The position numbers and the translations under genes are program-made. Positions 1 to 5,805 of a DNA stretch of 7,930 nt are shown here, one piece after another. The notes under the pieces are model-generated. The model had not been told where the DNA came from and ran no database searches. It saw nothing but the letters and a program-made list of their open reading frames with translations. The stretch is from Clostridia bacterium. Its GTDB lineage: Bacteria > UBA6262 > WVXT01. The number at the start of each line of letters is the position of its first letter. Within the stretch, counting starts at the first letter, position 1. Where the stretch lies: NCBI GenBank assembly GCA_030671905.1, contig DAOVHK010000063.1, positions 1-7,930 of the forward strand, written 5' to 3'.

Positions 1-1
1 A

Positions 2-892
2 ATTGCTGAAGCACTGGAAAGGTCGGGAAGATACCGAGAGATGATATTTGGAGTTCTGGAAGAATATGACCTTCCTCGAGAACTGGTCTATTTACCTGTA
101 GTAGAGAGTCTTTATAAAGTGAGTGCCTATTCTCGGGCTCGGGCAGTGGGTCTATGGCAGTTAATGGAAACTACTGCCAGAAACATGGGATTGGTTATTA
201 ATTACTGGATAGACGAGAGAAGAGATCCGGAAAAGTCTACCCGTGCTGCTCTTAAATTCCTCAAAGACCTCCATGCCTGGTTTAATGACTGGCATTTAGC
301 TCTGGCCGCTTATAATCGGGGACAAAGTGGAATTGGTCGTGATTTAAAATTTTCTAAGGCTGTCGACTTTAACCAGTTGGTAGAGAGAAAAGCTCTGCCC
401 AAGGAAACGGAAAACTTTGTTCCCAAATTTATGGCTTGTGTAAGTATTGGAGAAAATTATCAGGATTACGGTTTCCCCTTAAATTTTGAAGAGCCTTTAA
501 GTTATGATGAAGTAGTTTTAGATAAGGTGATTGACCTGGAAGTTATTGCCAAGTGCGTGGGCACAACAGAGGCTAAGATAAAAAAATTGAATCCTGCTCT
601 ACGAGCCTGGTGTACTCCCAAGAACTATCCCAATTTTAAGTTAAAGCTTCCTCCCGGCACAGAGGAGAAATTTTTTACTAATATCGTCAAGGTAAAGGAT
701 TTAACTCCGGGAAGGGGATTTATTCGCTACAAGGTGAAAAGGGGAGATATTTTGGGAAGAATTGCTCGAAAATACTATACTACCGTCTATGCAATAAAAA
801 GAGACAATAGGATAAGAAATATCAATAGAATCAGGCCAGGACAGCTCTTGATTATAAGACCTGGAAGAAAATACTTCCGTAAGAAAAATTGA
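2..892 (+). CDS. mltD: Membrane-bound lytic murein transglycosylase D-like protein with LysM domain, 5' end cut off by window edge
   Basis: The reading frame is open to the left edge, and the 13 codons before the first ATG (base 41) still read like the family (…ALERSGRYREM), so the gene is partial and that ATG is internal. Numbering from that Met, an SLT/GH23 domain covers about residues 1-135. It has the catalytic Glu in VVES (E22), the GLWQLM motif (37-42) and AYNRG (90-94). Residues about 161-205 look like a degenerate LysM or linker typical of MltD. A clear LysM domain at about 229-273 (YKVKRGD…RPGQLLIIRP) should bind peptidoglycan. The family cleaves the MurNAc-GlcNAc bond to 1,6-anhydro products in the periplasm, so a signal or lipoprotein peptide is expected upstream of the window. 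The basic tail GRKYFRKKN ends the protein. Family assignment is firm; MltD versus a close paralogue is less so. Confidence 0.9.
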   Translation: MAEALERSGRYREMIFGVLEEYDLPRELVYLPVVESLYKVSAYSRARAVGLWQLMETTARNMGLVINYWIDERRDPEKSTRAALKFLKDLHAWFNDWHLALAAYNRGQSGIGRDLKFSKAVDFNQLVERKALPKETENFVPKFMACVSIGENYQDYGFPLNFEEPLSYDEVVLDKVIDLEVIAKCVGTTEAKIKKLNPALRAWCTPKNYPNFKLKLPPGTEEKFFTNIVKVKDLTPGRGFIRYKVKRGDILGRIARKYYTTVYAIKRDNRIRNINRIRPGQLLIIRPGRKYFRKKN

Positions 893-936
893 TGAATTCC
901 TTGCAGGAGCAAAGTAGTTTGAGGTGTGAAAAATGA
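892..936 (+). other. Possible 14-codon mini-ORF bridging mltD and thyA
   Basis: An ATG overlaps the transglycosylase stop (TGATG at 890-894). It opens a frame reading MNSLQEQSSLRCEK whose TGA (934-936) overlaps the ATG of the thymidylate synthase gene (ATGA). The geometry is that of translational coupling at both ends, but no good Shine-Dalgarno precedes the mini-ORF. The thymidylate synthase gene also has its own site (GAGGTG, 921-926), so coupling is not required. In a 40-base gap this arrangement can arise by chance. I see no similarity to a known peptide. Confidence 0.2.
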
Positions 937-1817
937 CTCAACATACTCAAAACGAAGGGATGAAACCAGTATATATCGAGGCGTTCGACCTCGACGATGC
1001 CTGGTTCCAGTGTCTCTCAGCAATACTGGAGAAGGGACAAGTCTACACGATTACCAGGGGTAGCTATAAGGGGCAGAAGAGGCTCGAATTCGACTTCGTT
1101 ACTCTCAGGGTTAAGAAACCTTCTCATCAGATAATACCCATCATTCCCGAAGGTTTGGGAATTCCTCCCCCAACCACCATGGAATACGTTCAGGGTTATC
1201 TGGAATATCTTTTGACCGGAGCTAAAACAGAAACAGAAGACTATACTTATGGTGAGAGACTGGTTGACCCTAAGGTGAGAATGATGATGAGAGAAATTCC
1301 TCCTAATGGTACCACCACCACCACCATGGAGAATGTCCAGATCTATCTGAAATACCTTTTGACCGGAGTCAAGCCAGAAACCGAACACTATATCTATGGT
1401 GAGAGACTGGTTGACCCCAAGGTTAGAGAGGGAAAGAAAGAGATTCCTCTTAAGGTTAACCAGGTAGAGGAAATTATAAAGATGTACAAGACAGAAGGAT
1501 ATGGGACAAATCAGGCGATAATGGAGATTGGAATGCCTTCTGACGTTAGTTTAAAAGACCCTCCCTGTTTGAGATTAATAGATACCAGAATCAGGTATGG
1601 CAAACTCCATTTTATACCTTATTTCCGGTCCTGGGATTTATGGGGAGGTTTTCCCTCAAACCTTGGGGGACTGCAACTGGTAAAACAGTATATGGCAGAA
1701 GAGATCGGAGTTGAAGACGGAGAAATTATAGCAATAAGTAAAGGGCTTCACTTGTACGATTATACCTGGGAGTGGGCTAAGCAAAGAACAACAAAATACG
1801 ACAAAAAAATAGAGTGA
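933..1817 (+). CDS. thyA: Archaeal-type thymidylate synthase with internal 49-residue tandem duplication
   Basis: The product (294 aa) should methylate dUMP to dTMP with methylene-tetrahydrofolate in the cytoplasm. The C-terminal half carries the family core: catalytic Cys212 in DPPCLRLID, the phosphate/active-site stretch YFRSWDLWGG (230-239), Asn243 in PSNLGG (the position that in ThyA selects uracil over cytosine) and His273/Tyr275 in GLHLYDY. The N-terminus (PVYIEAFDLDDAW) resembles archaeal-type enzymes. Residues 83-123 and 132-172 are a tandem repeat, so the motif YGERLVDPKVR occurs twice; without one 49-residue unit the protein would be about 245 aa. At the site where ThyA has the partner-subunit Arg pair (SRR), this protein reads GTNQA (191-195). 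The ATG at 933 has GAGGTG six bases upstream; Met10 (base 960) is a weaker alternative. Thymidylate synthase is more likely than a dCMP hydroxymethylase-like enzyme because of Asn243. Confidence 0.85.
   Translation: MTQHTQNEGMKPVYIEAFDLDDAWFQCLSAILEKGQVYTITRGSYKGQKRLEFDFVTLRVKKPSHQIIPIIPEGLGIPPPTTMEYVQGYLEYLLTGAKTETEDYTYGERLVDPKVRMMMREIPPNGTTTTTMENVQIYLKYLLTGVKPETEHYIYGERLVDPKVREGKKEIPLKVNQVEEIIKMYKTEGYGTNQAIMEIGMPSDVSLKDPPCLRLIDTRIRYGKLHFIPYFRSWDLWGGFPSNLGGLQLVKQYMAEEIGVEDGEIIAISKGLHLYDYTWEWAKQRTTKYDKKIE
1179..1448 (+). repeat. In-frame tandem duplication inside thyA, period 147 bp
   Basis: Copy 1 is 1179-1301 (residues 83-123) and copy 2 is 1326-1448 (residues 132-172), offset by exactly 49 codons. 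By hand alignment 30 of 41 residues match. The best stretch is the 33 bases encoding YGERLVDPKVR, which differ at only two positions, both synonymous. The left flank of copy 1 (IPPPTTMEYV) and the right flank of copy 2 (VNQVEEIIKMY) both look native to the family, as expected when a segment is duplicated in place. The junction between the copies is a run of Thr codons. Confidence 0.9.
1311..1325 (+). repeat. (ACC)5 triplet run at the duplication junction
   Basis: Five consecutive ACC codons (Thr127-Thr131) precede the ATG of repeat copy 2. The matching place before copy 1 has only two ACC codons (1173-1178). The run may have grown by slippage, or it may mark the recombination junction of the 147-bp duplication. 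Confidence 0.85.
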
Positions 1818-1826
1818 ACTGATAAT
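1798..1826 (+). promoter_or_regulatory. Possible sigma-70-type promoter for the acd operon
   Basis: ACGACA (1798-1803) and GATAAT (1821-1826) match the -35 and -10 consensus at 4/6 and 5/6 positions with a 17-base spacer. They overlap the end of the thymidylate synthase gene. Transcription would start near 1833, leaving about 30 bases before the GTG start of the acyl-CoA synthetase gene. It is only a moderate match in AT-rich DNA, so read-through from thyA remains possible. Confidence 0.3.
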
Positions 1827-1862
1827 ACATTTCTCTATTTAAACGGAATTGAACCCAAAAGA

Positions 1863-3959
1863 GTGGTGGAAAAACTTTTCAACCCTAAATCAATAGCAGT
1901 TATCGGTGCTTCCCGCCAAGAAGGGAAAGTTGGCCATAGCGTTTTGAAAAATCTCCTCCAATATGGCTACCCGGGAAAGATTTATCCCATCAATCCAAAA
2001 GCAGAAGAAATTTTGAGAACAAGAACATATTCCACAATTTTTGCTGTGGAAGGGGAGATAGACCTCGCTGTGGTTGCCATTCCTTCTCAATTTGTTCCTT
2101 CTATCCTTAAAGATTGCGTAAGCAAAAAAATCGGCGCAGTAGTTATTATTTCCGCCGGCTTCAAAGAATCTGGTAAACAGGGTTCCCAACTCGAAAGAGA
2201 ACTAGTTGAAACTATCAAAAACTCAGGTATAAGGGTACTCGGTCCGAATTGTCTTGGAATTATCGATACTGCTTCAAGCCTCAACGCCTCTTTTGCCGCA
2301 GGTATGCCTTCCCCAGGAAATATTGCCTTTTTTTCCCAATCTGGCGCTCTATGTACTGCCGTTTTAGATTGGGCACTTGGGGAAGATGTCGGATTTTCAA
2401 AATTCATTAGCCTGGGAAACAAGGCAGATATCGACGAGGTGGACCTGTTGCTTACCCTGGCTGATGACCAGGAAACCAAAGTCATCCTCGGCTACCTGGA
2501 AGGAGTAAGCAATGGGACTAGATTTATGGAAGTAGCTAAAGAGGTTTCCCGAAAAAAACCTGTTATTATTATCAAATCTGGACGGACACAAGCCGGTGCA
2601 AGAGCTGCCTCTTCACACACAGGAACCTTGACAGGTTTGGACACCGCCTATGAGGCAGCTTTTAGACAATGTGGGATAATCAGAGCTGAGACAGTACAAG
2701 CTCTTTTTGATTACGCTATTGCCTTTGCCCATCAACCTCTTCCCCGAGGACCAAATCTTGCTATTCTGACCAATGCCGGTGGTCCGGGAATTATTGCAGC
2801 TGATGCAGTAGAAAATTCTATTCTCCAGATGGCTTCTTTCAGGGAAAACACAATTAGTAAACTCCGAAAAGAACTCCCCTCTAACGCTTCCATATATAAT
2901 CCAGTTGATGTGATTGGTGATGCAGGAGCAGATCGTTATGAGAAGGCAATGAAAACCATCGTTGATGACCCGGGAGTTGATAGCCTTACTGTAATTTTGG
3001 CTCCTCAAGCGATGACTAAGATAAAAGAAACGGCAGAAGTTATACGCAAGATTTCCTCAGCAGTCTCTGACAAACCCATTGTCTCTTCCTTTATGGGACG
3101 GTTGGAAGTTAAACAGGGCATAAGGATTTTGCGTTCGGGAAAGATACCTAATTATTCTTACCCGGAGCGTACTATTTCTGCTCTGGAGGCTATGGTTAAG
3201 TACCGAAAGTGGAAAGAGACACCTTCTGGCAAGATGCTGTCTTTTGAGGTAAATAAGAAGAAAGCAGAGAATATTTTCACAAAAGCAAAAGAAAAAAGCG
3301 AAGCAAATTTGACTACCGAAGAGACAAGAGAAGTACTCTCAGCCTATGGTTTTTCTCTTCCCCAGAGAATCGTTACTGAGACTTCGCGTGAGGCAATCTC
3401 TGCGGCGAACTCCCTCGGTTACCCCGTGGTGATGAAAATTGTCTCACCCGATATTTTACACAAGTCTGATGTAGGGGGAGTTAAGGTGGGAATCACTGAG
3501 AAGTCTCAAGTTGCCAGAAGCTTTGAAGACCTCATCTCAAATGCAAAGAGATTTATGCCAGAAGCGTTAATCCTGGGAGTAACTGTAGAAGAGATGATTG
3601 CACCAGGGAAAGAGGTAGTATTAGGCTCCTCCAGAGATCCGTCCTTCGGTCCTCTTCTTATGTTCGGGCTTGGTGGAATCTATGTAGAAGTCCTTAAGGA
3701 CGTATCTTTCAGGATTGCACCATTAACTTTCAATGAAGCAGAGTTAATGATAAAAGAAATTCGTTCCTACCCAATTCTTAAAGGAGTGCGAGGAGAAGAA
3801 CCTTCTGACTTAATAGCAGTTAGAGAGTCTCTGTTAAGACTGTCTCAACTGGTTACAGATTTTTCCGAAATTTTGGAGATTGATATAAATCCATTGATGG
3901 TTTTACCTGCGGGGAAAGGAGCTGTGGTAATAGACTCCCGCTTAACAATAAAAATTTAA
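1863..3959 (+). CDS. acd: ADP-forming acetyl/acyl-CoA synthetase, fused alpha-beta subunits
   Basis: The 698-aa product belongs to the NDP-forming acyl-CoA synthetase superfamily, which converts acyl-CoA + ADP + Pi to acid + CoA + ATP. Domain order is the CoA-binding Rossmann domain (about 5-135; SIAVIGAS near the start), the succinyl-CoA-ligase-like domains (about 150-450) and an ATP-grasp domain (about 480-698). His252 in SSHTG is the expected phosphohistidine and E213 in YLEG fits its supporting Glu. His533 in ILHKSDVGGV matches the second, ATP-grasp-side phosphate-relay His of these enzymes. EIDINPL (672-678) is a typical ATP-grasp ending. Acetate is the commonest substrate, but branched-chain or aryl acids cannot be excluded. 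The start is a GTG (1863, with a second GTG at 1866). The frame is open back to the thyA stop but offers no ATG, and the Shine-Dalgarno is weak, so the exact start is uncertain by a codon or so. The following gene fits an acetyl-CoA/acetate role. Confidence 0.9.
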   Translation: MVEKLFNPKSIAVIGASRQEGKVGHSVLKNLLQYGYPGKIYPINPKAEEILRTRTYSTIFAVEGEIDLAVVAIPSQFVPSILKDCVSKKIGAVVIISAGFKESGKQGSQLERELVETIKNSGIRVLGPNCLGIIDTASSLNASFAAGMPSPGNIAFFSQSGALCTAVLDWALGEDVGFSKFISLGNKADIDEVDLLLTLADDQETKVILGYLEGVSNGTRFMEVAKEVSRKKPVIIIKSGRTQAGARAASSHTGTLTGLDTAYEAAFRQCGIIRAETVQALFDYAIAFAHQPLPRGPNLAILTNAGGPGIIAADAVENSILQMASFRENTISKLRKELPSNASIYNPVDVIGDAGADRYEKAMKTIVDDPGVDSLTVILAPQAMTKIKETAEVIRKISSAVSDKPIVSSFMGRLEVKQGIRILRSGKIPNYSYPERTISALEAMVKYRKWKETPSGKMLSFEVNKKKAENIFTKAKEKSEANLTTEETREVLSAYGFSLPQRIVTETSREAISAANSLGYPVVMKIVSPDILHKSDVGGVKVGITEKSQVARSFEDLISNAKRFMPEALILGVTVEEMIAPGKEVVLGSSRDPSFGPLLMFGLGGIYVEVLKDVSFRIAPLTFNEAELMIKEIRSYPILKGVRGEEPSDLIAVRESLLRLSQLVTDFSEILEIDINPLMVLPAGKGAVVIDSRLTIKI

Positions 3960-3974
3960 TGAATGAATTTGAAT

Positions 3975-3982
3975 AAAGGAGG
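3975..3982 (+). promoter_or_regulatory. Strong ribosome binding site of the BioD-like gene
   Basis: AAAGGAGG lies five bases before the ATG at 3988. It is the strongest Shine-Dalgarno in the window and fixes that start. It contrasts with the weak sites in front of the acyl-CoA synthetase, rhomboid and M16 genes. Confidence 0.85.
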
Positions 3983-3987
3983 ATGAA

Positions 3988-5058
3988 ATGGTCTCTCTAT
4001 ATGTAGGTTCTACTTCCGAATATTCCGGAAAGACTCTGGTTTGTATAGGTTTGGGAAAGAGGTTTCAAAACGATGGTATATCTGTTGCCTATTTTAAACC
4101 TCTGGGAAAACTTCCTGTTAGAGTAGGAAAGGTATTAACTGACGAAGACGGAGTCTCCATGAAGGAAATTTTGGGACTCCGGGACCCACTCGATTTAGTT
4201 TGCCCGGTTGTTTTGACTCAGGACCTCACCATTCAAGCCTATACGAAAAAAATAAAAAATATCGAGGATAAAGTGATTGACGCTTATAATAAAATTTCTA
4301 AGGGTAGAAATTTGGTTCTAATAGGAGGAGCGGGTAATCTCAACGAAGGTTCATTCTTAGGTATCCCCGGAAAAAAACTAATTAAAAAAATGAAAGCAAA
4401 AACCGTATTAATTAACAAATGCGAAACAGATATTTCAGTAGACCCTATTCTTGCTGCCAGCGAGCTTCTGGGAGACAGTTTTATAGGTGTCGTTCTAAAC
4501 CGCGTAGCCTCAGACAGGATTGACTACTTTAAAAGAAGAATAGTCCCTTTTTTAAAGAGAGAGGGAATCGAAGTTTTGGGCATGATTCCTCAAGATACCT
4601 TATTAAATGCTATTAGCATTGGCGAACTCTGTGATAACCTGGGAGGAGAAGTTCTCTGTTGCGATGATAAACTGGATGAGCTAGTGGAACATTTTATGAT
4701 AGGGGCTATGAATGTCGAAGGGGCTTTAAGGTATTTCCGAAAAGTTCAAAACAAAGCGGTTATTACTGGAGGTGACCGCCCGGACATCCATCTTGCTGCT
4801 CTGGAAACTTCGACGAGATGCATTATTTTGACAGGCAACCTTTTCCCCGGCAATATTATAATTTCTCGAGCAGAAGAACGGCAAGTACCGATGATATTGG
4901 TTAAAGAAGACACACTCACAACGGTTGAAAAAATAGAAAGTCTACTGAGACACTTGAGAGTTAGCGGGAAAAAGAAAGTAGCCAGAGCAGTAGAACTGGT
5001 TAATCGGGAGATAAATTTCCGGTCTTTATATGATAAATTAGGTATCAAGGCAAAATAA
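3988..5058 (+). CDS. BioD-like P-loop / DRTGG-domain protein (phosphotransacetylase N-terminal-like)
   Basis: The 356-aa protein has the layout of the COG0857 family. An N-terminal dethiobiotin-synthetase-like P-loop domain covers about 1-215, with GSTSEYSGKT (7-16) as the nucleotide-binding loop and FKPLG (36-40) following. A DRTGG domain covers about 216-322, represented by ITGGDRPDIHLAALE (259-273). The same two domains form the N-terminal half of long bacterial Pta, but the catalytic phosphotransacetylase domain is absent here. It sits 28 bases after the ADP-forming acyl-CoA synthetase gene, so a regulatory or accessory role in acetyl-CoA metabolism is a fair inference; the biochemical activity is not known. 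It is not a biotin gene: the DRTGG domain and the context argue against bioD. Confidence 0.8.
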   Translation: MVSLYVGSTSEYSGKTLVCIGLGKRFQNDGISVAYFKPLGKLPVRVGKVLTDEDGVSMKEILGLRDPLDLVCPVVLTQDLTIQAYTKKIKNIEDKVIDAYNKISKGRNLVLIGGAGNLNEGSFLGIPGKKLIKKMKAKTVLINKCETDISVDPILAASELLGDSFIGVVLNRVASDRIDYFKRRIVPFLKREGIEVLGMIPQDTLLNAISIGELCDNLGGEVLCCDDKLDELVEHFMIGAMNVEGALRYFRKVQNKAVITGGDRPDIHLAALETSTRCIILTGNLFPGNIIISRAEERQVPMILVKEDTLTTVEKIESLLRHLRVSGKKKVARAVELVNREINFRSLYDKLGIKAK

Positions 5059-5066
5059 AATGTTGT

Positions 5067-5086
5067 CGCAGGGCGATAGCACTGCG
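5067..5086 (+). other. Small hairpin in the leader before the rhomboid gene
   Basis: CGCAG (5067-5071) pairs with CTGCG (5082-5086). Inside, GC/GC can close a GATA loop with a G-A mismatch between the two helices. The segment is visibly more GC-rich than the surrounding sequence. No T-run follows, so it is not an intrinsic terminator. It overlaps the mini-ORF and the tRNA-like stretch. Confidence 0.4.
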
Positions 5087-5100
5087 TTAGAGCCACCTTA
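5071..5100 (+). pseudogene. Possible tRNA-Val 5'-half remnant
   Basis: The bases GGGCGATAGC, then ACTGCG, then TTAGAGC and CACCTT follow the order of the acceptor strand, D-arm and start of the anticodon arm of bacterial tRNA-Val(GAC). Gaps of about one to three bases are needed in the D region. The 3' half (TTCRA loop and 3' acceptor strand) is missing, so it cannot be a functional tRNA. It could be a degraded fragment or a chance likeness; I cannot decide from this window alone. Confidence 0.25.
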
Positions 5101-5790
5101 ATGATTCCACTTAAAGACACCATACCATCAGAAAGATATCCCATTACCACCGTATTTCTAATTGTGGCAAACATTTCTGTTTTTTTTTATGAGCTTAGTC
5201 TCGGTCGACAATTGCCAGAACTTGTGAAATTTGCCGGTGTGGTGCCCGCGCGCTTTTTTGATTCTCACCTCTATGTATCTCAAGGACTCCTTAGGAGTTA
5301 CTTTCCAATATTCACTTCCCTTTTCCTACATGGAGGATGGGTTCATCTTCTGGGCAATATGTTGTATCTCTGGATTTTTGCTGATAATGTAGAGGATAGA
5401 TTGGGACATTTTAAGTTCCTGATTTTCTATCTTCTTTGCGGATTGGGGGCAAGCTTAGCTCATATCTTTGCCAATCCCACTTCTTCTGTGCCCTCAATTG
5501 GTGCCAGTGGGGCTATTGCTGGGATTTTGGGTGCATACTTTATCCTCTATCCTAAATCCCGGGTCATCACTCTTGTGCCAATCTTTTTCTTTTTCCAGAT
5601 AATTAAGCTACCTGCTTTCATATTTTTAGGAGTTTGGTTTTTAATGCAGTTTTTCAGCGGAATGTTAACCTTAGGGCCGGGGACTGCCCAGGCAGGAGGA
5701 ATTGCCTGGTGGGCACATATTGGCGGATTTTTAAGTGGAATATTTTTTATTCTACTCTTAAAAGGCAAAAAACATCCCAAAAGAAAGTAA
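5101..5790 (+). CDS. Rhomboid family intramembrane serine protease
   Basis: The 229-aa protein has the rhomboid core. HGGWVHLLGNM (77-87) contains the conserved His82 and Asn86 of the oxyanion region. GASGAIAG (134-141) holds the catalytic Ser136, and WWAHIGGFLSG (203-213) holds the catalytic His206. About six membrane helices are visible, near 15-31, 80-97, 104-123, 134-151, 155-184 and 202-220. A basic tail KGKKHPKRK suggests a cytoplasmic C-terminus. Rhomboids cut transmembrane segments of other membrane proteins; the substrate here is unknown. The ATG at 5101 lacks a Shine-Dalgarno but overlaps the stop of a mini-ORF. The N-terminus IPLKDTIPSERYPITTVFLI is typical for this subfamily and supports the start. 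The M16 peptidase gene follows after 15 bases. Confidence 0.93.
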   Translation: MIPLKDTIPSERYPITTVFLIVANISVFFYELSLGRQLPELVKFAGVVPARFFDSHLYVSQGLLRSYFPIFTSLFLHGGWVHLLGNMLYLWIFADNVEDRLGHFKFLIFYLLCGLGASLAHIFANPTSSVPSIGASGAIAGILGAYFILYPKSRVITLVPIFFFFQIIKLPAFIFLGVWFLMQFFSGMLTLGPGTAQAGGIAWWAHIGGFLSGIFFILLLKGKKHPKRK

Positions 5791-5805
5791 ATAGAATTTT
5801 TTGCT

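Larger units (their letters stand above)
5060..5101 (+). other. Possible 13-codon coupling mini-ORF upstream of the rhomboid gene
   Basis: The frame ATG TTG TCG … CCT TAA encodes MLSQGDSTALEPP. Its ATG begins one base after the stop of the BioD-like gene, with AAGG at 5047-5050 as a plausible ribosome site nine bases away. Its TAA (5099-5101) shares one base with the rhomboid ATG (TAATG). The rhomboid gene has no Shine-Dalgarno of its own, so translation of this mini-ORF could deliver ribosomes to it. Chance remains possible for so short a frame. Confidence 0.35.

Noticed and set aside
863..878. Hairpin GGAAG-AAAATA-CTTCC near the end of the transglycosylase gene
   Set aside because: Only five pairs, inside the coding region, and followed by GTAAGAAAAATT rather than a T-run, so not a credible terminator.
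787..1388. Antisense open frames opposite the mltD end and thyA
   Set aside because: They overlap well-recognised + strand genes, lack family-like sequence (one is merely the reverse of the Thr/Gly repeat) and have no supporting ribosome sites.
1890..3008. Several antisense open frames opposite the acyl-CoA synthetase
   Set aside because: Shadows of a strongly conserved gene; compositions look like reverse-frame translation, not proteins.
3959..3986. Tiny frames MNEFE and MNLNKGG in the gap before the BioD-like gene
   Set aside because: Five to seven codons, overlapping the strong Shine-Dalgarno of the real gene; they show how easily such frames arise by chance in these gaps.
3988..5058. 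bioD (dethiobiotin synthetase)
   Set aside because: The P-loop is similar, but the C-terminal DRTGG domain, the 356-aa length and the absence of biotin genes nearby fit the Pta-like family instead.
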